8,382 nt of DNA from Methanobacteriota archaeon (GCA_030597775.1 JAUVRF010000057.1:1-8382); one strand, 5' to 3'. Positions 1 to 6,157 are shown, counted from the stretch's first letter. Notes: generated by a model from the letters alone, not told the origin. Translations and numbers: made by a program.

Positions 1-1
1 G

Positions 2-442
2 TTCTCACACAAGGACCTGTTCAGGATCGACACCACGACCGATGCGGACAGGGCTCGCATCCAGAGCCCTCGCCTGTCCTTCAAGGCGAAAGTACCCGCC
101 GTCACGACCTTCCGCAGGGTGCTCAGGATCCTGGACAGGTGCGGCTTCGACTGGGTCCTGCATTACAAGGGGCCCGACCTTGGGATCAAGGTGGAGGACG
201 GCGATATACCCAGTATCGAGCTGATCGACAGCAAGCTCGACAGGTACACACCCGAGGACATCCCTGTGGAAAGGATGAGTGCCGTTCTCCTCTACAAGAG
301 CTACCAGCGCATCCGGGTCAAGGTCAAGGTGAGCGGCAGGTACGCCAGCAAGGTGAAGGTGAAGGTGAAGGGCCCCGTGCTCAAGTCTGACTGGAGGGAG
401 ATCCAGCGCAGGATCAAGAAGAGGTTCGGTACGGAGGTATAG
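2..442 (+). CDS. Tandem paralogue 1 of an unrecognised ~165-aa family (5' end outside window)
   Basis: I do not recognise this family. The frame is open from base 2 and has no ATG/GTG/TTG until the GTG at 119. That GTG would cut off residues that align with the two downstream genes, so the true start lies left of the window, with roughly 20 residues missing. Visible are 146 residues ending at TAG (440-442). They align along their whole length with the next two genes: an SPxLSF motif, an amphipathic helix (FRRVLRIL), a WVxxYxGPxxG motif, and a C-terminal segment of alternating Lys/Val (VKVKVKG) followed by LxxxWxEIxRR and a basic end. The Lys/Val strands are encoded in part by a near-perfect AAGGTG hexanucleotide repeat at 350-371. 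No signal peptide, membrane segment or catalytic motif is seen. The alternating K/V pattern suggests beta strands with one basic face, but any binding partner is speculation. Gene reality is well supported by the paralogy. Confidence 0.85.
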   Translation, partial: FSHKDLFRIDTTTDADRARIQSPRLSFKAKVPAVTTFRRVLRILDRCGFDWVLHYKGPDLGIKVEDGDIPSIELIDSKLDRYTPEDIPVERMSAVLLYKSYQRIRVKVKVSGRYASKVKVKVKGPVLKSDWREIQRRIKKRFGTEV

Positions 443-456
443 GGGGGAGGAGCGAT

Positions 457-954
457 ATGGGTGGCAGATCGAGCGACGGCCGTACCATCGATCCCCACGA
501 ACCGGGCTCATTCGAGTTCCACAATCCCCACCTCTATTCCAGCTACTCAACGGACCTGAGATCCCAGCGCTCTCTTGTCATGAGCCCATCGCTCTCATTC
601 AAGACCGAGGGACCGGTGGTGTCCACCTTCATCCGGATGCTCCGGATCCTGGAGGAGGCCGAGTTCGCCTGGGTCTACGGATACTCGGGTCCCCGTGTGG
701 GCTTCCGTTTACGACGGGGAGAGACCAAGGACGTGGACCTGCTCATCGAGGCCCTGGAGGGGGATTGGGACGATCACATTCCCCTGATGGGCATGAAGGC
801 GACCCTCCTGTACGACAGGGAGGAACCCGTGAGGGTCAACTTGAAGGTCGGAGGATTTGGAACCACCAAGGTGCGGGTCAAGGTGAAGGGCACGATGCTG
901 ATGTCCGACTGGACGGAGATCAGACGCGCGGTCATCAAGAGGTACGATGTCTAG
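457..954 (+). CDS. Tandem paralogue 2 of the unrecognised small basic-tailed family
   Basis: A complete 165-aa protein of unknown function. The ATG at 457 follows a strong Shine-Dalgarno (GGGGGAGG, 443-450) with 6 bases of spacing, and only 14 bases separate it from the stop of paralogue 1, so the two are probably co-transcribed. From the SP motif (residues 43-44) onward, 22 of the first 45 residues are identical to paralogue 1 by eye. Shared landmarks are PGSxE(F/Y) at 16-21, SPSLSF at 43-48, a helix around 56-68, YSGPRVG at 76-82, the lysine/valine strand KVRVKVKG at 138-145, and MLMSDWTEIRR at 147-157. The N-terminal ~18 residues are polar, Gly/Ser-rich and probably disordered. No transmembrane segment, cysteine cluster or active-site signature is seen. 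It is more acidic in the middle (around 88-107) than its neighbours. Likely a small soluble protein, possibly an oligomeric subunit; that is inference only. Confidence 0.88.
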   Translation: MGGRSSDGRTIDPHEPGSFEFHNPHLYSSYSTDLRSQRSLVMSPSLSFKTEGPVVSTFIRMLRILEEAEFAWVYGYSGPRVGFRLRRGETKDVDLLIEALEGDWDDHIPLMGMKATLLYDREEPVRVNLKVGGFGTTKVRVKVKGTMLMSDWTEIRRAVIKRYDV

Positions 955-970
955 GAGGGGGACTCGAAGG

Positions 971-996
971 CCTTATCTCTGGCCGATAACCTCAAG
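971..996 (+). promoter_or_regulatory. Candidate archaeal promoter before paralogue 3
   Basis: The 72-base gap between paralogues 2 and 3 holds CCTTATCT (971-978), an AT-richer patch about 50 bases before the ATG. A start of transcription some 25 bases downstream would leave a leader of about 25-30 bases containing the Shine-Dalgarno (GGGAGGA, 1014-1020). The same octamer occurs upstream of the acyl-CoA dehydrogenase gene. This is a weak, pattern-based call. Confidence 0.25.
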
Positions 997-1026
997 GTCA
1001 CGTAAGCGAAAGAGGGAGGATCCAGT

Positions 1027-1527
1027 ATGGCAAAGGACCAACAATGGGGAACGGGAGGTCGTCCCGGTCAACCGGGCAGCATGGAGTACACTCGACCCGA
1101 TCTGTATCCGAACTACTCGCCCGAGACCGCAAAGCAACGGACCAATATAGTTAGCCCCTCCTTCAACTTCAGCGCCCCCGTGACCCCCTTCGTCGCCTTC
1201 AATCGTATCATGAGGATCATGGAAAGGGTCGGCTTCGGGACCGCCACCTCGTACAAGGGGCCGGCCATCGGTGTCACGGTCAATGAGGACACCCCCGTCA
1301 AGGCCCTCAAGCTTGCCGAGGCGATGGAGAAGCATCAGGGTGGGAAGCTCCCCTTCGGCGGGATAAGGGTCGTCATGCCCTACGATAACGACGAGGACAC
1401 CCACGTGAAACTGAAGATAAGCGGTGGGAAGAAGGCCAAGGTCGGCATCAAGGTGAAGGGAACGATGCTGATGACCCATTGGAAGGAACTGGAGCGGCGG
1501 GTCCACAAGAAGTTCGGCAAGCACTGA
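1027..1527 (+). CDS. Tandem paralogue 3 of the unrecognised small basic-tailed family
   Basis: A complete 166-aa protein of unknown function. The ATG at 1027 follows GGGAGGA (1014-1020) with 6 bases of spacing. It aligns almost without gaps to paralogue 2: PGSMEY (16-21), SPSFNF (43-48), the helix NRIMRIMERVGF (59-70), YKGPAIG (76-82), the lysine-rich strand pair around 127-145 ending IKVKG, then TMLMTHWKELERR (146-158) and a strongly basic tail. The segment TMLM(S/T)xW is shared with paralogue 2 but is PVLKSDW in paralogue 1, suggesting that 2 and 3 are closer to each other at this end. This copy is the most lysine-rich. The larger gap before it and a candidate promoter leave open that it is transcribed separately. 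It converges on the CxxCH gene with only six bases between the two stop codons. Confidence 0.88.
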   Translation: MAKDQQWGTGGRPGQPGSMEYTRPDLYPNYSPETAKQRTNIVSPSFNFSAPVTPFVAFNRIMRIMERVGFGTATSYKGPAIGVTVNEDTPVKALKLAEAMEKHQGGKLPFGGIRVVMPYDNDEDTHVKLKISGGKKAKVGIKVKGTMLMTHWKELERRVHKKFGKH

Positions 1528-1533
1528 TGCCGG

Positions 1534-2211
1534 TCAATCCTCGGGTCCCAGGGGAGGCGGCCGGTGGGTGTTGATGATCACGTAACCCACTATCCCGGTC
1601 ACCGCCACGACGGTCAGTATGGCGGCCCACCAGTAGGGCCAGGGGTCCAGCGATTCATCGGGGGGCACGTCGAGGGGCGCGAATGATATTGTTTTGGTGG
1701 ACAGCCGCACGTCGCCCGCCTCGGTGCCGTCCCCGTTGCCCACCACTCCCTCGGCAGTGAAGGCCACGTTCTCGTACGAGAAGGGCGCGGTCCACTTCAC
1801 CGACCATCGGTCCACCTCGGAGGCGCCCTGGGAGCCCACCTCCCGTTCGCCGACCTGGATGCAGCTGGCGTTCGCGATGGCCAGGGTGCCGTTGGTCACC
1901 CCCAGCTGGAACGCATGGAGGATGTCGAACGAGGGTTGGGGTCCAAGCCCACGCTCGATGACAACGGTGATGGTGTACTTGCGTCCGTGGACGAAGGTCC
2001 CGGGGATGCCCTCGATGGTGATGGAGGCGCCCACGCTCACGCCGTTGTAGTCATCGTTGGGGGTGTGACAGCTGCGGCAGCTTCCGTCGATGCCGCTGGC
2101 CCCGGGCTGGGGAGGCATGGCCGTCGTGACGGTGGCCACCAGCATGGCGAGGATGATGATGGTGAGGACGATGGTCGTGAAGACCCCGACTCTTCGGGGG
2201 GAGGATACCAA
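1534..2211 (-). CDS. Membrane-anchored CxxCH protein with a Reeler/choice-of-anchor-V-like domain
   Basis: A predicted exported protein of 225 aa. Order of parts: a short basic N-terminus, a hydrophobic signal/anchor helix (9-31), a single haem-c-type motif CRSCH (45-49; bases 2079-2065), a beta-sandwich-like domain (about 60-180) with WSVKWTAP (136-143) and GNGDGTEAGD (158-167), then a C-terminal membrane helix (193-214) and a short tail. The layout of a CxxCH just after the signal followed by such a domain resembles the choice-of-anchor V and Reeler families; this is recognition by eye. The TTG at 2211 is chosen because GAGGT (2223-2219) lies 7 bases upstream and it places the signal helix at the N-terminus. 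A much longer frame starting at 2379 overlaps the PPC gene and its extra residues look like shadow sequence. It follows the PPC gene by 40 bases. Haem attachment would need a cytochrome c maturation system, which is not visible here; the motif could instead bind metal. Confidence 0.78.
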   Translation of the reverse strand: MVSSPRRVGVFTTIVLTIIILAMLVATVTTAMPPQPGASGIDGSCRSCHTPNDDYNGVSVGASITIEGIPGTFVHGRKYTITVVIERGLGPQPSFDILHAFQLGVTNGTLAIANASCIQVGEREVGSQGASEVDRWSVKWTAPFSYENVAFTAEGVVGNGDGTEAGDVRLSTKTISFAPLDVPPDESLDPWPYWWAAILTVVAVTGIVGYVIINTHRPPPLGPED

Positions 2212-2251
2212 GGGCGAGACCTCTTGGTGCCCGTTATCAGGTTGATGGGCC

Positions 2252-2692
2252 TTAAGCCTGACCCAGGTCCAGCTCCATGAGCCCGGTGGCGGGGTTGAGC
2301 CGACGGACCATCTCCTTGTCGACCCGTTTGATGGAGATCTCGTTGAGTATGGTGACATTGTCCTTCCACAGGTGGCCATCCCCCAGGCCGAGGTCCGGTC
2401 CCGCCATCGCCACGTGGACGTGGGGCATCACGGTGCTCGCATCGTCAGCCGAGACGGCGATGGTCCCGCTCATGGCGGCCAGCTCGTGGGGAGTGGCGAA
2501 CACCCTCTTGACATAGCCCTTCGTGGCGTGGTCGAACCAGCCCAGCTCGAAGTCCTTGAGCATGCCCACCCCGGTGAGGATGACCCCGTACCTGAGGCCG
2601 ACCTGGTCCAGGGCCTTCACCAGCGTGGGAAAGAGGTCCTCTCCCTCGTGCAACCTGATGACGACGGTGCCATCGTCCTCGATGACCTGCAT
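2252..2692 (-). CDS. PPC/DUF296 (PCC) domain protein
   Basis: A 146-aa protein consisting of essentially one PPC domain (plants and prokaryotes conserved, DUF296), the usual length for stand-alone archaeal and bacterial members. Seen: an early GE motif after the second strand (HEGEDL, 15-20), TGVGML (40-45), LAAMSGTI (71-78), the conserved His pair PHVHV (H91, H93), and the GDGHLW loop (H107). The three histidines are the family's proposed metal-binding residues. Stand-alone prokaryotic PPC proteins form trimers and have no agreed function; in plants the domain accompanies AT-hook DNA-binding motifs, which are absent here. The ATG at 2692 is preceded by TAGGAGG (2707-2701), which overlaps the etfA stop codon, so translation is probably coupled. 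Membership of the acd-etf operon suggests a regulatory or accessory role in acyl-CoA or electron-transfer metabolism, but that is inference from position only. Confidence 0.87.
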   Translation of the reverse strand: MQVIEDDGTVVIRLHEGEDLFPTLVKALDQVGLRYGVILTGVGMLKDFELGWFDHATKGYVKRVFATPHELAAMSGTIAVSADDASTVMPHVHVAMAGPDLGLGDGHLWKDNVTILNEISIKRVDKEMVRRLNPATGLMELDLGQA

Positions 2693-2704
2693 GATGCACG
2701 CCTC

Positions 2705-3901
2705 CTACTTGCCAAGTTCCTTGCGGAAGGCCTCGGTCAGGAGGGGGACCACGGTGTGGAGGTCGCCCACGATGCCGTAGTCGGCGATCTTGAAGAGGTA
2801 GGCGTCCGGGTCCTTGTTGATGACCACGATGATGCCGGAGGTCTGCATTCCGGCCCGGTGCTGGATCGAGCCGCTGATGCCGCAGGCGATGTAGAGGTCC
2901 GGGCGGACCGACTTGCCCGTCTGGCCCACCTGGTTGTCCTGGGATATCCAGCCCTGCTCGACGGCCACGCGGCTCCCTCCGATCTCGGCCTCCAGGACCT
3001 CTGCCAGTTCCTCGAGGACCTTGAAGCCGGCGGAGCTGCCGACCCCGCGCCCTCCGGAAACGATGATCTTGGCCTCCTCCAGGTTCACCATCTTCCTGGG
3101 GACCTTGACGATCTCCCGGATGGTGATCATGAAATCACGGTCCTCGAACTCCACATCCATCTTGATGACCTCGCCGGAGGCGCCCGCCTTTGGCTCGGTC
3201 TCCTTCATGATGCCGGGTCGGACCGTGGACATCTGGGGTCGGGTGTTGGGGCACAGGATGGTGGCCATGATGTTGCCGCCGAAGGCGGGCCTCGTCATCT
3301 TGAGCAATTTCGTCTCGGGGTCGATGGTGAGCTCGGTGCAGTCGGCCGTGAGGCCGGCGTTGAGGCGACGGGACACCCGGGGTGCCAGGTCGCGTCCGAT
3401 GTGGGTGGCGCCCAGCAGGAACATGTTGGGGCTGTATGTCCTCACCAGCTCCACCATCACCTTGGTGTAGGTGTCGAACCGGTAGGTGATCAGCTCGGGG
3501 GCCTCCACGTGGTAGACGATGTCCGCCCCGTACTCGAAGAGGGTGGGGATGAAGCCCTCCACCTGGTGGCCCACGAGGACGGCGCACACGCGCTCGCCCA
3601 CGTCGGCGGCCAGTCCCTGCGCGCAACCGAGGAGCTGGAGGCCCACCTTGGCCAGTGCTCCGTCCCGGTGCTCGGCGAAGACCCAGACGTCCTTGTATTC
3701 CGAAAGGTCGGTGACGATCTCGATCTCGGAGACGATGGCATCCTCGGGGCAGACGGGGATGCACGCGCCGCACACGGTGCACTTGTCGTTGATGGAGGCC
3801 TTCTTGGTATCGTCGTCGAAGTCGATGGCGTCGTAGGGGCAGGACTTGATGCAGATCTTGCACCCGATGCACTCCGGTTCCTTCACGTTGACTCCGGGCA
3901 T
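2705..3901 (-). CDS. etfA: Electron transfer flavoprotein alpha subunit with N-terminal 2[4Fe-4S] ferredoxin domain
   Basis: The alpha subunit of the EtfAB heterodimer, which carries electrons between acyl-CoA dehydrogenase and a downstream acceptor. It has 398 aa, longer than a minimal EtfA because of an N-terminal bacterial-type ferredoxin module with two complete clusters: C11-x2-C14-x2-C17-x3-C21-P and C41-x2-C44-x2-C47-x3-C51-P. The ETF N-terminal alpha/beta domain follows (about 70-260). The C-terminal FAD-binding domain shows SGGRGVGS (282-289), GQTGKSVRPDLYIACG (326-341), SGSIQHRAGM (344-353) and NKDPDAYLFKIADYGIVGD (362-380). The ATG at 3901 is preferred because GAGGTGATC (3913-3905), a near-perfect anti-16S match, sits just upstream. 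A GTG at 3910 overlapping the etfB stop would add three residues but has poor ribosome-site spacing. Similar ferredoxin-fused EtfA proteins are known from bifurcating systems such as caffeyl-CoA reductase CarE. It lies directly after etfB and is probably translationally coupled to it. Confidence 0.95.
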   Translation of the reverse strand: MPGVNVKEPECIGCKICIKSCPYDAIDFDDDTKKASINDKCTVCGACIPVCPEDAIVSEIEIVTDLSEYKDVWVFAEHRDGALAKVGLQLLGCAQGLAADVGERVCAVLVGHQVEGFIPTLFEYGADIVYHVEAPELITYRFDTYTKVMVELVRTYSPNMFLLGATHIGRDLAPRVSRRLNAGLTADCTELTIDPETKLLKMTRPAFGGNIMATILCPNTRPQMSTVRPGIMKETEPKAGASGEVIKMDVEFEDRDFMITIREIVKVPRKMVNLEEAKIIVSGGRGVGSSAGFKVLEELAEVLEAEIGGSRVAVEQGWISQDNQVGQTGKSVRPDLYIACGISGSIQHRAGMQTSGIIVVINKDPDAYLFKIADYGIVGDLHTVVPLLTEAFRKELGK

Positions 3902-3904
3902 CTT

Positions 3905-3913
3905 GATCACCTC
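3905..3913 (-). promoter_or_regulatory. Shine-Dalgarno of etfA overlapping the etfB stop codon
   Basis: On the minus strand GAGGTGATC spans the last bases of etfB, including its TGA (3909-3907), and lies three bases before the etfA ATG. This is a long match to the 3' end of archaeal 16S rRNA. It decides between the GTG at 3910 and the ATG at 3901, and implies coupled translation and balanced EtfA:EtfB output. Confidence 0.7.
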
Positions 3914-4707
3914 ACCCTCACGACGTTCTTATCACGCAGGTGCTTGACCAGCTCCTTCGTGGTCTGCTCCGGGGGACCCTCCAGGATCAGGCCATCGCCC
4001 TTGGGTTCGGGGGCGAAGGTGCGGGCCACCTGGGTGGGGGACCCGTCCAGGCCGATCATCTTCTTGGAGGCCCCGATGTCCTTGGCGTTCCAGGTCTGCA
4101 CGTCGCAGTCCCGGCACACGTTGACGATGCCCCGGATCGAGGGGTATCGGGGCTGGTTGATGTCCTTGATGACGGTGAAGAGCGCGGGGAGCTTGGTCTC
4201 GATGACCTCGTATCCATCCTCCAGCGCCCTCTTGGCGGTCACGGACCTGCCGTCCTCTGCGATGTCTATCTCGATGCAGTAAGTGACCTGGGGCACCCCG
4301 AGCAGCTCTGCGGTCTGGGGGCCGATCTGGGCGGTGTCCCCGTCGATGGCCTGCCTGCCTCCGAGCACGATGTCCCACTCGCCGGTGGTGATCACCGAGC
4401 GGGCGAGGGCGTACGAGGTGGCGAGCGTGTCGGACCCGGCGAAGGCGCGGTCGGATATGAGGACGGTGGTGTCCGCCCCCATCGCGCGGGCCTCCATCAG
4501 TGCGTCCTCCGCCTGGGGCGGGCCCATGGACAGCACGGTAACCGTGCCACCGAACTTCTCTCGGATGCGCAGTCCCTCCTCGAGGGCATGCTTGTCGTCC
4601 GGGTTGATGATGGAGGGTACACCCTCACGGATAAGGGTGCCCGTCCTCGGGTCGATCTTCACATCGGTGGTGTCAGGCACCTGCTTGATGAGCACGACGA
4701 TGTTCAT
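3907..4707 (-). CDS. etfB: Electron transfer flavoprotein beta subunit, Bcd-associated/bifurcating-like type
   Basis: The beta subunit of EtfAB, 266 aa and close to the usual length. The start at ATG 4707 gives the classic N-terminus MNIVVLIKQVPDT and has GAGGAG eight to nine bases upstream; an in-frame upstream ATG (4743) would add 12 atypical residues. Visible signatures are IDPRTGTLIREGVPSIINPD (18-37), MGPPQAEDALMEARAMGAD (61-79), SDRAFAGSDTLATS (85-98) and GRQAIDGDTAQIGPQ (117-131). By memory of family sequences these closely resemble EtfB of clostridial butyryl-CoA dehydrogenase complexes, which bind a second FAD and bifurcate electrons, rather than the AMP-binding mitochondrial type. 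A CxxC pair (C198, C201) sits in the C-terminal part, where I do not expect one. The gene follows acd with a 38-base gap and precedes etfA with a short overlap or gap, the same order as clostridial bcd-etfB-etfA. Confidence 0.94.
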   Translation of the reverse strand: MNIVVLIKQVPDTTDVKIDPRTGTLIREGVPSIINPDDKHALEEGLRIREKFGGTVTVLSMGPPQAEDALMEARAMGADTTVLISDRAFAGSDTLATSYALARSVITTGEWDIVLGGRQAIDGDTAQIGPQTAELLGVPQVTYCIEIDIAEDGRSVTAKRALEDGYEVIETKLPALFTVIKDINQPRYPSIRGIVNVCRDCDVQTWNAKDIGASKKMIGLDGSPTQVARTFAPEPKGDGLILEGPPEQTTKELVKHLRDKNVVRVR

Positions 4708-4745
4708 TCCTTCAACTCCTCTGGGTGTGGGTGTGACCTCCATTG

Positions 4746-5891
4746 TCACTTCCCTGATAGTACGTTGAGCGCGATGACGAGACGCTGGATCTCCGAGGTC
4801 CCCTCGTAGATCTCTGTGATCTTGGCGTCCCGGAAATACCTCTCCACGGGATAGTCCTTGATGTAACCATAACCCCCGTGGATCTGGATGGCCTTGGTGG
4901 CCGAGGCCATGGCCATCTCGGAGGCGAAGAGCTTCGCCATGGCGGCCTCCTTGGAGAAGGGCTTGCCCGAGTCCTTGCACCAGGCTGCGTAGCGGACCAG
5001 CATGCGGGCCGCCTCGATGTCGGTGGCCATGTTGGCGACCGCCTCCTGGATGGCACCGAGCCGTCCGATGGGCTTGCCGAACTGCTCCCGCTCGTTCGCG
5101 AACTGGATGGAACGGTCCAGGCTGGCCTGGGCGATGCCCAGTGCCTGGGAGGCCACGCCGATGCGGCCCACGTCAAGGGTCATCATGGCGATCTTGAAGC
5201 CCTTGCCGCTCTGCCCCAGCATGCGGCTGGCCGGGATGCGGCAGTTCTCGAAGACCAGCTCTGCCTGGATGGAGGCCCGGATGCCCAGCTTGTCCTCGAT
5301 GGTGCCGAAGGTGAAGCCGGGGTCGCCCTTCTTCAGGATGAAGGTGGTGATGCCCCGGGTGCCCTTGGACTTGTCCTCCATGGCGAAGACGATGTAGACC
5401 TCCGCCACGGTGGCATTGGTGATGAAGTGCTTGATGCCGTTGATGACGTAATCGTCCCCGTCTTTGACGGCGACGGTCTGCTGCATGGCGGCGTCGGAGC
5501 CCGCCGAGGGCTCGGTCAGACCGAACGCCCCGAGGCTGCTGCCGTTGGCGATGGGGGTCAGGAACTCGGCCTTCTGCTCGTCGGTCCCGAAGGTGAGCAG
5601 CGGGAAGCAGGCAAGGGAGTTGTTGACCGACACGGCGATCCCGGTGGAGGCGCACGCCCTGGAGATCTCCTCTATGGCCAGGGTGTACGAGACGGTGTCG
5701 CAACCTCCCCCGCCCAGCTCCTTGGGAACGGTCATCCCGAGGATGCCGATCTCGCCCAACCTCTTGATGATCTCCTCGGGGAACCGGCCCTCGGCCTCGT
5801 ACTCGGCGACGATGGGCTCGATCTCGTTCTGTGCGAACTCCCGAACCATCTGCTGAATCATCAGCTGCTCTTTACTGAGGGCGAAGTCCAT
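4746..5891 (-). CDS. Acyl-CoA dehydrogenase, short-chain/butyryl-CoA dehydrogenase-like
   Basis: A flavoenzyme that oxidises an acyl-CoA to the trans-2-enoyl-CoA (or runs in reverse with suitable electron partners), passing electrons to EtfAB. It has 381 aa, the standard length for short-chain and butyryl-CoA dehydrogenases. Seen: an N-terminal helical domain (1-120), the FAD/substrate signature GAFGLTEPSAGSD (121-133), the middle beta domain with ITNATVAEVYIVFA (157-170), and a C-terminal helical domain with REQFGKPI (268-275), QIHGGYGY (336-343) and ERYFRDAKITEIYEGTSEIQ (350-369). Glu363 in YEGTSEIQ is the expected catalytic base. The ATG at 5891 gives the normal N-terminus MDFALSKEQ; upstream in-frame residues to 5993 do not resemble the family. 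It is the first gene of the acd-etfB-etfA-PPC run. The exact substrate cannot be read from sequence; short straight-chain, branched or aromatic acyl-CoA remain possible. Confidence 0.95.
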   Translation of the reverse strand: MDFALSKEQLMIQQMVREFAQNEIEPIVAEYEAEGRFPEEIIKRLGEIGILGMTVPKELGGGGCDTVSYTLAIEEISRACASTGIAVSVNNSLACFPLLTFGTDEQKAEFLTPIANGSSLGAFGLTEPSAGSDAAMQQTVAVKDGDDYVINGIKHFITNATVAEVYIVFAMEDKSKGTRGITTFILKKGDPGFTFGTIEDKLGIRASIQAELVFENCRIPASRMLGQSGKGFKIAMMTLDVGRIGVASQALGIAQASLDRSIQFANEREQFGKPIGRLGAIQEAVANMATDIEAARMLVRYAAWCKDSGKPFSKEAAMAKLFASEMAMASATKAIQIHGGYGYIKDYPVERYFRDAKITEIYEGTSEIQRLVIALNVLSGK

Positions 5892-5954
5892 GGCAAACCA
5901 CCATCCTGGACAGGGTACTGGCCCCTGCTGGGGAGCTCGGGGATAGCGCTTTTC

Positions 5955-5970
5955 GCAGATAAGGTTTACT
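5955..5970 (-). promoter_or_regulatory. Candidate promoter of the acd-etf operon
   Basis: Reading the minus strand, TAAACCTTATCTGCG forms an AT-richer patch with an A-rich left flank, about 70 bases before the acd ATG. Transcription starting about 25 bases downstream would give a leader of roughly 45 bases. It shares the octamer CCTTATCT with the gap before paralogue 3. It lies just downstream of the terminator-like hairpin of the preceding unit, as expected for an operon promoter. The call rests on pattern and position only. Confidence 0.35.
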
Positions 5971-6015
5971 AACGGGAGTGCTGGCCTGCTCACTGGAGGG
6001 TCAGGGAAGGGCGAG

Positions 6016-6061
6016 AAAAAGGGGGGGTTTCCGGGTCGCGGCTGGGTCCGGCGCGACCCGG
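6016..6061 (-). terminator. Hairpin followed by T-run, minus-strand terminator
   Basis: A perfect 10-bp stem, CCGGGTCGCG with CGCGACCCGG (6061-6052 and 6040-6031), has an 11-base loop and is followed on the minus strand by AAAC7T5 (6030-6016). A strong GC stem close to a T-run is the form of an intrinsic terminator, and archaeal RNA polymerase stops at T-runs. The T5 is short and set off by ten bases, so strength is uncertain. It would end the short transcript from 6335-6342 before the acd promoter. Confidence 0.5.
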
Positions 6062-6157
6062 ATATTGTTCCAAGGAAGGAAGGAGGAACAACGGAGGAAG
6101 TGGGGAGGATTTCCGGATGGGGAGGCGGGATGCAAGAGGCAATGCCGCCGTGGTATT

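Noticed and set aside
2..1527. Repeated sequence suggesting a CRISPR array, IS element or recent duplication
   Set aside because: The similarity is between diverged protein-coding genes, not short identical repeats; no transposase, terminal inverted repeats or direct repeats are seen.
2212..2379. N-terminal extension of the CxxCH protein to ATG 2379
   Set aside because: It would overlap the end of the PPC gene by 128 bases and put 56 Ser/Thr/Arg/Trp-rich residues before the signal helix; the TTG at 2211 has a well-spaced Shine-Dalgarno.
2372..4282. 636-aa open frame on the plus strand, and similar long frames at 3940-4809 and 4878-5972
   Set aside because: They lie opposite PPC, etfA, etfB and acd, are rich in Asp/His/Leu/Val/Gly as expected for the antisense of GC-rich genes, and match no recognisable fold; the minus-strand genes have full family signatures.
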